Assembly (NCBI GenBank): GCA_910584115.1
Contig: CAJTYN010000028.1
Location: forward strand, 1 to 24,844
Length of the DNA: 24,844 nt
Reading direction: 5' to 3'
From: an uncultured Lachnospiraceae bacterium
GTDB lineage: Bacteria; Bacillota; Clostridia; Lachnospirales; Lachnospiraceae
Shown: piece after piece, positions 8,795 through 14,539 of the stretch
Layout: the number at the start of each line of letters is the position of its first letter
Position numbering within the stretch: the stretch's first letter is position 1
Notes under the pieces: generated by a model
Told to the model about the DNA's origin: nothing
Database searches by the model: none
The model's input: only the letters and a program-made list of their open reading frames with translations
Translations under genes and position numbers: made by a program

Positions 8795-9195
8795 TTTTTT
8801 ACCTCTTCCTTCTCCTTGATCCTGATATCTGCTTCGCCGCCTACGCCGGAAAGCTCCAGGATACGTCTTGCGATAAAGTTACGCTCCGACTGCGTAAACA
8901 TGTCCGTGATGGTATATTCCTTTCCAGTCTGCAGGCTGCCCTGCTGTACCATGACCTTCGCCGCCTCCTGCAGCGTGCTGCTCGCATAATAGATCGTATA
9001 CTTATCAACCTCGATCGTATCATCCGAAAACTCCAATACCTCGCTGACCTCCGCATCTGACAATCCCCGAATTTCCATGTCCATGCCGATGCTGCCGATC
9101 ACAAGTTCCTCCTTCCGAAGCTGTTTCCTTGCCTCGATCCGTTCCTTCGCTTTCCTCGCGAACTGTTCAAAAATAAGAACTTTGTTTTCTTCCAT
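8788..9195 (-). CDS. Tail assembly chaperone (XkdN type), zero-frame product
   Basis: A 135-residue protein, beginning MEENKVLIFEQFARKAKERI, in the position and size of PBSX XkdN-type tail assembly chaperones. Such chaperones bind the tape measure and are absent from the finished virion. The middle contains IEVDKYTIYYASSTLQEAAK and the later MFTQSERNFIARRILELSGV. The zero frame stops at 8788-8790, two codons after the heptamer A AAA AAC, which can shift ribosomes into the -1 frame to make the longer form. AGGAGG lies 12 bases upstream of the ATG. The gap of 58 bases after the tube gene shows no clear terminator. Confidence 0.86.
   Translation of the reverse strand: MEENKVLIFEQFARKAKERIEARKQLRKEELVIGSIGMDMEIRGLSDAEVSEVLEFSDDTIEVDKYTIYYASSTLQEAAKVMVQQGSLQTGKEYTITDMFTQSERNFIARRILELSGVGGEADIRIKEKEEVKNS
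8794..8800 (-). promoter_or_regulatory. Programmed -1 frameshift slippery site A AAA AAC
   Basis: On the minus strand the end of the chaperone gene reads GTA AAA AAC TCT TAA. The heptamer A AAA AAC is in the X XXY YYZ phase needed for tandem slippage, is followed at once by a zero-frame stop, and the -1 frame is open for another 68 codons up to the tape measure gene. I could not define a downstream stimulatory hairpin by eye. Confidence 0.85.
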
Positions 9196-9253
9196 GATTT
9201 TCCTATGCCTCCTGTATGTTTATTTGCATTGGATCCTTATGATCCGTCTGTAT

Positions 9254-9691
9254 CTATACGTCCTGTACCGCGTCAAGATTGATCATATCGGACGGTGTGA
9301 ACGAAAACGGCACTTCCTGTTTTACGACAGCGCCTTTTTCATACTCAAATCCAAACTCGGAAAGCGCCACATTGCCGATCTGGTACCGCTCCGTCTGTCC
9401 TCCTGTAGCGTCCGGATCCTTTAACTTCGTGATGATGACGCCCCTCGGGTCATGCCCTCTCGCGATCTCCTGCCGCACATCCTCAAACCGCGTGAAAGCC
9501 TTGATCATGGAGATCGTGCCCTCACCTTTCTGGCCGGTGATCTTCGTGTCCACGTCCAGTCCCAGCTGCACATCTTCCCGATTGACCGTCACTTTAACGC
9601 TGATCTTATTGATCTCCAGTATCTTGATGCCGTTATACCACATCTCTGCCCAGGTACCGGACAGTGTCCTGTTTCCTTTTATCCCATTCAT
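9254..9691 (-). CDS. Tail tube protein (XkdM type, DUF2001)
   Basis: A 145-residue inner-tube protein. It begins MNGIKGNRTLSGTWAEMWYN, and has NREDVQLGLDVDTKITGQKG and EGTISMIKAFTRFEDVR, all typical of XkdM of PBSX and of tube proteins from R-type/diffocin-like contractile tails. The C-terminus has a beta-rich ending with EVPFSFTPSDMINLDAV. Tube proteins stack as hexameric rings inside the sheath. The ATG at 9691 has AAGGAG 9 bases upstream. It lies 16 bases after the sheath gene, as in PBSX. Confidence 0.92.
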   Translation of the reverse strand: MNGIKGNRTLSGTWAEMWYNGIKILEINKISVKVTVNREDVQLGLDVDTKITGQKGEGTISMIKAFTRFEDVRQEIARGHDPRGVIITKLKDPDATGGQTERYQIGNVALSEFGFEYEKGAVVKQEVPFSFTPSDMINLDAVQDV

Positions 9692-9707
9692 CCTGTATTG
9701 CTCCTTC

Positions 9708-10784
9708 CTACATGCTCATGTCAAGCCGGAGGTCTTCCGCCGCATCCAGGAAAGTACATGTCCCTTCCAGGATCATATAGGATCCCGTGTCGGCTTCAAG
9801 CAGTTCCTGTTCTGTCATATCCGTCGTGTCGATCCCACGCATTTCAAGATAGTCCTTGTTGCCTTCTGCGCTGATCCGCACGGCATTCTCCGCCTCGGCG
9901 TTGAGGATAGCGTTCTGCATCGCACGAAGGTAATCATTGACCGCGCCCACGAACAGCTGCTTATTGTCATAGCTGTTGACGACCTCACCTACATAGCTGC
10001 CCTCAAAAGTGGAAAAGATATCATGCCGGATGACGTCCATCCCCTCCACGATCTTGATCTTCTTGAAAGCCTCCGGCGTCTCCGGCGTCACTGTCTGCAG
10101 GCTGGTCACGCCCCGCCCGATCTTATGTTTCTCCCCGTCAAACACGATGACCAGCTTCCCATCATCGATAGCCTTATCCGGATCCTCCGGGATGTCTGCA
10201 TCAACGACCTCATCGAGCACATAAAAAGTACAGCTCTTAGTCAGCGGCAGCCCGGCCAGGATGCCGGCTACACGACAGCAGTATTCCGCCGCCGTGTAGG
10301 TGACTGGCTGCTCCTCATCGATCCACTTCGCTGTCACATAGTTTGAGGCAAAGTTGATGATGTGCATGTCATCCGCTTCCACGCCGGGCAGCACCGCCTT
10401 GACTTTCTTGCCTTTTTCGTGCGCTTCCGTGATAAATTCCCGCAACGTCGTCAGATCTGATGTCTGATATCCCGGATAACAGAGATAATCAATGTTGATA
10501 TGCATGATCTGCTCCAGGGTCCCTGCCAGATCAAGGCTTCCCTCTGTCTTTAACATGCGCACGATGAGTACCTGTCTCGGCCCTCCTTTAAAGATGAGTT
10601 TAAGCGCTTTTAAACTCTCTGCCGTCCACTCCGTTTCCTTTACATCCTTCCACCGCGTGCACGGTGTCAGAAACTGCTCCGCCGTATCATCCTGCAGCAG
10701 CACGGCAACCATACCCCGCTGGCTCCTTGCGATCGCTGCAGATGCTTTCTGTTTAAATGTAATAACGATCTCGGGTAATCCCAT
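9708..10784 (-). CDS. Contractile tail sheath protein (XkdK type)
   Basis: A 358-residue sheath protein, which makes this a contractile-tailed (myovirus-type) particle. It begins MGLPEIVITFKQKASAAIAR, has SAESLKALKLIFKG-like and PRQVLIVRMLKT segments, and near the C-terminus carries the conserved sheath subdomain with SYVGEVVNSYDNKQLFVGAV and VRISAEGNKDYLEMRGID. It is shorter than the Mu or PBSX sheaths (well over 400 residues as I recall) and closer to compact contractile injection sheaths. The ATG at 10784 has AGGAGG 8 bases upstream; the ATG at 10790 is only 2 bases from that site and was not chosen. A perfect 8-base dyad lies within the gene at 10596-10617. Confidence 0.92.
   Translation of the reverse strand: MGLPEIVITFKQKASAAIARSQRGMVAVLLQDDTAEQFLTPCTRWKDVKETEWTAESLKALKLIFKGGPRQVLIVRMLKTEGSLDLAGTLEQIMHINIDYLCYPGYQTSDLTTLREFITEAHEKGKKVKAVLPGVEADDMHIINFASNYVTAKWIDEEQPVTYTAAEYCCRVAGILAGLPLTKSCTFYVLDEVVDADIPEDPDKAIDDGKLVIVFDGEKHKIGRGVTSLQTVTPETPEAFKKIKIVEGMDVIRHDIFSTFEGSYVGEVVNSYDNKQLFVGAVNDYLRAMQNAILNAEAENAVRISAEGNKDYLEMRGIDTTDMTEQELLEADTGSYMILEGTCTFLDAAEDLRLDMSM
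10596..10617. repeat. Inverted repeat GAGTTTAA/TTAAACTC inside sheath gene
   Basis: Perfect 8-base arms with a 6-base spacer, GAGTTTAA-N6-TTAAACTC, in the N-terminal coding part of the sheath gene. The AGTTTAA half-site also occurs as outer arms of an inverted repeat upstream of the helix-turn-helix gene at 19413-19442 and in the 14315-14328 gap. It may be a binding site or simply a Lys/Leu codon effect. Confidence 0.45.
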
Positions 10785-10802
10785 CTGCATCTCCTCCTTC
10801 CA

Positions 10803-11225
10803 TCAGCGGAACCGGACGGCCAGATGCTCCATGAGCGGCCCCTCTTTTTGCTCCACTGTATCTATAAACTCCAGTGTCATCTTATAATGTCCTATGTCGT
10901 CTGTGATGTCCATCTGTGCCGGCGGGGAAAAAGCCCGGTCCCCGATCCGGAAATACGGCTTGAAAGCCGCATCGAGCATGTCTAACACTGCATAGATCCG
11001 CGCGTTTGATGTATGCAGCGTCTCCATGTAGGCGATATCTATAAAGATCTGTCTGTCAACAAAGTGCCCTGCTGCTGCCGTGACTGACTTAAGCGGGACA
11101 AGCTGTATATGCAGAAACTCCTGCCCGTCCGTGCTGCTCATGTCCTCCTGCGTGATATACTCGATCTCCAGTTTTTCCCGCAGTATCTTTATGATCCCTG
11201 TTGATATTTCCTGCAGTGTGATCAT
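10803..11225 (-). CDS. Tail terminator/completion protein (XkdJ / YqbJ position)
   Basis: A 140-residue protein beginning MITLQEISTGIIKILREKLE, which resembles the DUF6838-type phage tail terminators of Firmicutes: an N-terminal helix, then FLHIQLVPLKSVTAAAGHFV and the beta strand DRQIFIDIAYMET. It sits immediately upstream of the sheath gene and downstream of an HK97 gp10-like gene, where tail-completion proteins are found. It would cap the tube end for head joining. It starts just after the upstream stop. Family assignment is from pattern and position, so the exact name is moderately certain. Confidence 0.75.
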   Translation of the reverse strand: MITLQEISTGIIKILREKLEIEYITQEDMSSTDGQEFLHIQLVPLKSVTAAAGHFVDRQIFIDIAYMETLHTSNARIYAVLDMLDAAFKPYFRIGDRAFSPPAQMDITDDIGHYKMTLEFIDTVEQKEGPLMEHLAVRFR

Positions 11226-11226
11226 G

Positions 11227-11622
11227 TCATCCCCTCATCTTCTTTCCCAGATCGTCCACCATGCCCTGCAGGTCATCTTTCAGATAGGTATTCTGATAAG
11301 CGGCGATGCCCTTTTCCAGCATGTGCCGGCCCTCTGTGTAGCCTACTGTCCTGCCGCCGCGCACAATCCGGTGTCCATTGTTGACCGGTTCTGCATACTC
11401 GGCATCATTCTCGACGATGATGTTGACGCCGCCGTCCTCCTTTTTCACCCGGGAGTCCCAGCGCCGCCGCAGGTTACCGGTCACGACCTTTGTCTCCCGC
11501 TTCACTTCCCGCACGACTTTCTTACCCATTTTTTCTGCATGTGCCGCGACGATCTCTGATTCCCATGCGTTCAGACCACGGTCAAAAGCCCGCTCCAGAT
11601 CCTCCAGACTCTTCATACTCAT
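11227..11622 (-). CDS. HK97 gp10-like tail completion protein (XkdI type)
   Basis: A 131-residue protein of the HK97 gp10 type. Family features are an N-terminal helix with many Lys/Glu, KRETKVVTGNLRRRW where 'TGNLRRSW'-like text is the hallmark, and the end part NDAEYAEPVNNGHRIVRGG ('YA..VN.GHR'). These proteins join head and tail. The ATG at 11622 overlaps the upstream stop by 4 bases and has AGAGGA 6 bases upstream. Order with the head-closure gene before and the terminator gene after is like PBSX/SPP1. Confidence 0.88.
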   Translation of the reverse strand: MSMKSLEDLERAFDRGLNAWESEIVAAHAEKMGKKVVREVKRETKVVTGNLRRRWDSRVKKEDGGVNIIVENDAEYAEPVNNGHRIVRGGRTVGYTEGRHMLEKGIAAYQNTYLKDDLQGMVDDLGKKMRG

Positions 11623-11981
11623 GTCTTATCCTCTGCGCTAAAGGGCGTCTCCCCGTGGCTGATATAGCAAAAAGTCCGCCCGGTGACCCCGGTAAACCTC
11701 TGCCCGGCCTCCGTGATGATGACTGCCTTGTCTCTATCAAGCAGCTCTACCCCTGGCAGGGTAAAGATCGTATGCGTGCGCTTTTTTTCAGAATGAAATT
11801 CCTGCCGTTCCGGCGTATCGTTGCCCTTCTGGCTGAGCGCACAGGGGATATCCTCATAGACCAGGATCTCCTTTTCAACCGTTCCCTGTGTCTCTGGATC
11901 CCTGACCCGTCTTGTCCGGTACACGCTCATCTGATCCCGGAACGTCTTTGCCAGCACGTTTGCCTCCCTGTTTCTTACCAT
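11619..11981 (-). CDS. Head closure / head-tail joining protein (XkdH / YqbH type)
   Basis: A 120-residue protein with MSVYRTRRVRDPETQGTVEK near the N-terminus, ILVYEDIPCALSQKG, and later VELLDRDKAVIITEAGQRF. This is the pattern of YqbH/XkdH (DUF3599-like) joining proteins: a beta barrel that closes the portal channel. The assigned ATG at 11981 has no strong ribosome site nearby, whereas a strong AAAGGAGGAG site and ATG lie 52 bases upstream in another frame (12033). Translation may thus be coupled to that short frame. The family call is moderate to good. Confidence 0.8.
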   Translation of the reverse strand: MVRNREANVLAKTFRDQMSVYRTRRVRDPETQGTVEKEILVYEDIPCALSQKGNDTPERQEFHSEKKRTHTIFTLPGVELLDRDKAVIITEAGQRFTGVTGRTFCYISHGETPFSAEDKT

Positions 11982-12033
11982 TCTGCTTTACCGTCCTTCC
12001 CGGCTTTTTGTAGCTTAAATCCTTAAAGCTCAT
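11875..12033 (-). CDS. Possible small basic protein overlapping the head closure gene
   Basis: A 52-codon frame beginning MSFKDLSYKKPGRTVKQNGK. Its ATG has AAAGGAGGAG about 3 to 7 bases upstream, one of the best ribosome sites in the window, and it fills the 63-base gap that would otherwise separate the connector gene from the head closure gene. The second half overlaps the head closure gene in another frame, so only the first 17 codons are unique. The product is Lys/Arg/Gly-rich and unrecognised. It may be a real small gene, a leader that couples translation to the ATG at 11981, or a sign of a frameshift. Confidence 0.45.
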   Translation of the reverse strand: MSFKDLSYKKPGRTVKQNGKKQGGKRAGKDVPGSDERVPDKTGQGSRDTGNG

Positions 12034-12044
12034 GCCCTCCTCCT

Positions 12045-12377
12045 TTATCCGGTGCGCAGCCGCCTGTACTTGCAGCACAGTTCCCTGTGCTCCTGCGTTA
12101 AATCATCCTTGCTGATCGTCTCAGTGTAAGTGATCTGGGTATCCCCGCGCTTGATCGAGGCCACGTTATCGCCATTTTCTTTGTAAAAAGCATTGACGAC
12201 GATCTGTCTGGCAACATATTCAAGCTGTACCGGAAATACGTCCCGGTTGCAGAAGATCCGGATCATCATGACTGCATCCTCCAGCATGAGGCGGAGCACC
12301 TCATCGTGCTCCGTCGTCTCCGGTGCAATGCCCAGCCTTACCTTGACTTTTGATAACATCCCATCCATGTCGATCAT
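12045..12377 (-). CDS. Head-tail connector protein (YqbG / gp6 type)
   Basis: A 110-residue all-helical protein. MLSKVKVRLGIAPETTEHDE is followed by LRLMLEDAVMMIRIFCNRD and YVARQIVVNAFYKENGD, the usual connector pattern ('L...LG....D..L..LI..A...I..Y.NR...P') of gp6/gp15-like adaptors that bind under the portal. The ATG at 12377 overlaps the upstream stop by 4 bases (ATGA). The ribosome site is weak, consistent with coupled translation. It lies in the position of yqbG in the skin element. Confidence 0.85.
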   Translation of the reverse strand: MIDMDGMLSKVKVRLGIAPETTEHDEVLRLMLEDAVMMIRIFCNRDVFPVQLEYVARQIVVNAFYKENGDNVASIKRGDTQITYTETISKDDLTQEHRELCCKYRRLRTG

Positions 12378-12751
12378 GTCCCGCTGCCGCCTCCGTCTGT
12401 CACAGCCTGCGCCGGATCTGCTGCCGGCTGCTCCGGTGTTCCTGCAGACTGCTCCGGTGCAGCCTCTGTCTGATCCGGTTTTTCCGCGGGCTGCTCCGTG
12501 CTGCTGGCTTTCTGCTTCGGCGCTGCTGCAGGCTGTTTTGTCTTCTTATCCATTTTGCCGGAAACTGCCTTCGGCCGTGCCGCCTTCTTATCTTCCCTGA
12601 CGGGATCTGCTGCCGGCTGTCCGGAGGCTGCATCCGGTGGATCTGCTGCTGCCGTCCCCACCGGCACATAGCCCTGTGCGGACAACTGCACCATCTCCTC
12701 AACAGTATGGGCATACTTGGCACGGTTTAGTTTTCTCATCTCTTGCCTCAT
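12374..12751 (-). CDS. Low-complexity Ala/Pro/Gln-rich protein, unknown
   Basis: A 125-residue protein beginning MRQEMRKLNRAKYAHTVEEM. The first 35 residues are ordered and helical; from about residue 40 the protein is low complexity, with repeated 'QPAA/EQPA/PEQ' text and Lys-rich patches, so it is probably unfolded. I know of no function. It lies between the major capsid gene and the connector, where phages often encode small accessory head proteins. The ATG at 12751 has AGGAGG 7 bases upstream; longer in-frame starts overlap the capsid gene and have no such site. Confidence 0.7.
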   Translation of the reverse strand: MRQEMRKLNRAKYAHTVEEMVQLSAQGYVPVGTAAADPPDAASGQPAADPVREDKKAARPKAVSGKMDKKTKQPAAAPKQKASSTEQPAEKPDQTEAAPEQSAGTPEQPAADPAQAVTDGGGSGT

Positions 12752-12762
12752 CTCGTATCCTC

Positions 12763-13686
12763 CTATGCTTCCGCCTCTGCATTGACCCAGCATTTCTTAT
12801 ACCGGTTTTCCGGCAGCCATATCTCATGATAACGGCGGTAACCGATAAACCACGCATCTGCTTTCTGATAGGTGGCCGGATCAAAGATCTTCATTTTATC
12901 CTGCTTTGTGACTGCGATCGGCGCTGTCTGTACCGAGATGATCCAGTTGATCTGTTTTGCATTATCCGCAGCTGCGAAACCGCCTTCTTTCTCTCCTTCT
13001 GTCTTTCCGTCTTTAAAGACATATGCTGTCTTCATACGTGCGGACGGTACCGACTTCAAAAAGCAGTTGTCGATCTGCTTCAGCTGCGTATTGATCGCTC
13101 CGGACTTAAAATCCGCCACATTGAGCCGTTTCGCAAACTTTTCATTTAACTCCAGCTTTGTCTTGACGGGCTGTGCGATGGAAATGACGAGCGGCACATC
13201 CTCGCCGACCTCATCCCTGATCTTTGCGATATCAGATAACAGGGCATCCATAATCGTCTTCTCTTCTGCCGTGTAGGGCGTTGCCCTGTCTGCTGCCTTC
13301 AATAACGCATACAGCTTGCTGTAGCGGTAGGAATCGATCTCCGGGATGACATGCTCATTCTGGAATTTCCCTGTTACAGACGTTGCATTGACAATAAAAT
13401 TTGTCTCATTGACATCCATTGAATCCAGCTGGAAAGACGCACCGCGGTCCATCGTCATTTCATACTCTTTGTACGAAAGTGTCACACCTCCGGACGGATA
13501 CCCCTCATCCCTGTCATAATCCTTAAGCCCAGTAGTGGAGATATCGGGCATCTTGATCTTATTGCCCCCGTTATACTCCACCTGTTCCGCATTGCCGTCC
13601 ATCCAGCCAGATGTCAGCGCCTTTTTCGCCGATTCGTCCAGCTTTTTCTGCAGTGTGCTCCCATATACTAACGTGTTTAAAGCCAT
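12763..13686 (-). CDS. Major capsid protein (HK97-fold)
   Basis: A 307-residue coat protein. It begins MALNTLVYGSTLQKKLDESA, and has NKIKMPDISTTGLKDYDRDE, GYPSGGVTLSYKEYEMTMDR and GASFQLDSMDVNETNF, a run typical of major capsid proteins of Firmicutes siphoviruses and myoviruses that lack a delta domain. The C-terminal half contains FDPATYQKADAWFIGYRRYH ahead of the end. It follows the scaffold gene and precedes the connectors, as expected. AGGAGG lies 8 bases before the ATG. Identity is based on family pattern and synteny. Confidence 0.92.
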   Translation of the reverse strand: MALNTLVYGSTLQKKLDESAKKALTSGWMDGNAEQVEYNGGNKIKMPDISTTGLKDYDRDEGYPSGGVTLSYKEYEMTMDRGASFQLDSMDVNETNFIVNATSVTGKFQNEHVIPEIDSYRYSKLYALLKAADRATPYTAEEKTIMDALLSDIAKIRDEVGEDVPLVISIAQPVKTKLELNEKFAKRLNVADFKSGAINTQLKQIDNCFLKSVPSARMKTAYVFKDGKTEGEKEGGFAAADNAKQINWIISVQTAPIAVTKQDKMKIFDPATYQKADAWFIGYRRYHEIWLPENRYKKCWVNAEAEA

Positions 13687-13701
13687 CTCTTAATCCTCCT
13701 C

Positions 13702-14250
13702 TTACAGATATTTGTCGATCTCGGCTGCCATGGCCTCTTCTTCGCTCACGGTACCAGCCCCGCTGCTGCCCTTCGGTGTTGTCCCGGCCAGGCGTTTCTC
13801 CACCTGTGCCTGCACGGCAGCGTCAAACTTTCCCTTGAATGCCGCTACGTTCGCCTTTGTCTTTTCCGTCGTATCTCCGACAAGGATATCAACAAACTCG
13901 GACGGGACGTCATTCTTCGCAAGGATATCCAGCGCATCCGCCTTCCGTTCCCTTGCTGCGATCTTCGCTTCCCGGTCCGCCAGCTCCTTCGCCGCTTTCT
14001 CCTGCTCATAAGACGCCTTGCTGTCCTCATCCATCTTAGCGACTTTCAGTGCCTCCGCTACTGCCGCATCCGTGGCTGCCTTCTGATCGGCCAGCAGCTG
14101 GTCGATGTAAGCCTGATCATAGGTCTTGGCCTCAGGCTCCCGTTTCGTTTCCTTCCCTGCCCCGCCTGCCGCCGCTGCCGGATCTTTGCCGCCGGAAGCG
14201 GCAGCATCCTTTACATCTGTCTCTGTTGCAGTATTCTTTTCTGTATCCAT
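13702..14250 (-). CDS. Scaffold protein, DUF4355 type
   Basis: A 182-residue protein beginning MDTEKNTATETDVKDAAASG. It has an unfolded Ala/Gly/Lys/Glu N-terminus, a coiled-coil centre from about residue 45 to 110 (YEQEKAAKELADREAKIAAR), then ILAKNDVPSEFVDILVGDTT, which is the conserved 'LGLP..f...L...D' part of DUF4355, and ends in an acidic helix EEEAMAAEIDKYL. Such proteins guide coat assembly and are lost on maturation. AGGAGG lies 7 bases before the ATG at 14250. It directly precedes the capsid gene. Confidence 0.88.
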   Translation of the reverse strand: MDTEKNTATETDVKDAAASGGKDPAAAAGGAGKETKREPEAKTYDQAYIDQLLADQKAATDAAVAEALKVAKMDEDSKASYEQEKAAKELADREAKIAARERKADALDILAKNDVPSEFVDILVGDTTEKTKANVAAFKGKFDAAVQAQVEKRLAGTTPKGSSGAGTVSEEEAMAAEIDKYL

Positions 14251-14277
14251 CTTTGTACCTCCTGTTTTTATGCAATC

Positions 14278-14302
14278 AAAAAGAGACCACATATGTGATC
14301 CC
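14278..14302 (-). terminator. Likely intrinsic terminator before scaffold gene
   Basis: On the minus strand GGGATCAC-ATAT-GTGGTCTC forms an 8-bp stem with two G-T pairs and a 4-base loop, followed at once by five T. It lies between the 64-residue gene and the scaffold gene and could end the packaging transcript. The stem is only moderately stable, so partial read-through into the head genes is possible. Confidence 0.6.
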
Positions 14303-14315
14303 TTAAGTTACCTTA

Positions 14316-14328
14316 AACTGTTTTTAAA
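14316..14328 (-). repeat. 13-base repeat TTTAAAAACAGTT, copy 1
   Basis: The minus-strand text TTTAAAAACAGTT here is identical to that at 18999-19011, upstream of the large terminase gene. Both copies lie in gaps next to terminators. Possible promoter or regulator-binding element. Confidence 0.5.
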
Positions 14329-14339
14329 TGTCTTTTAAA

Positions 14340-14353
14340 AGCCTTTAAAGGCT
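14340..14353. repeat. 14-base palindrome overlapping a stop codon
   Basis: AGCCTTTAAAGGCT is a perfect palindrome that contains the TAA stop of the 64-residue gene and is followed on the minus strand by TTTAAAA. It may act as a short hairpin or as a binding site of the TTTAAA type seen in the other long gaps. Confidence 0.5.
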
Positions 14354-14539
14354 GTCGTCTACCGGTATACCGGCTTTCTTCTTTGCACAGATCTCTTCTG
14401 ACCTGGCAATAAGTTTTAAGAGTTTTTCATGAGCCGCCGCTTTTTCTTCCGGAGATGATTCAGAATGTCCGGTGACCTCTACCGCCGGTATCTCTGTCCA
14501 TCGTTTTGCCGTATATGGCACATAATCCTTATCGTACAT
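14345..14539 (-). CDS. Small protein overlapping MuF-ART gene; possible partner
   Basis: A 64-residue acidic/helical protein beginning MYDKDYVPYTAKRWTEIPAV, with a helical second half (EEKAAAHEKLLKLIARSEE) and a charged end. It overlaps the last 11 bases of the MuF-ADP-ribosyltransferase gene, with GGAGGA 5 bases upstream of the ATG inside that gene, so the two are likely co-translated. I do not recognise the family. The position immediately after a toxin-domain fusion suggests an antidote or chaperone, but a small accessory head protein unrelated to the toxin domain is equally possible. It is followed by palindromes and a terminator. Confidence 0.75.
   Translation of the reverse strand: MYDKDYVPYTAKRWTEIPAVEVTGHSESSPEEKAAAHEKLLKLIARSEEICAKKKAGIPVDDSL

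Noticed and set aside
9279..10346. Long plus-strand open frame of 355 codons
   Set aside because: It is antisense to the tube and sheath genes, which have clear family patterns and ribosome sites. The plus-strand frame has none and its protein looks like random translation.
10784..10790. Upstream ATG as the sheath start
   Set aside because: It is only 2 bases from the AGGAGG site; the second ATG has the normal 8-base spacing. The same reasoning removed the GTG starts at 931 and 2826.
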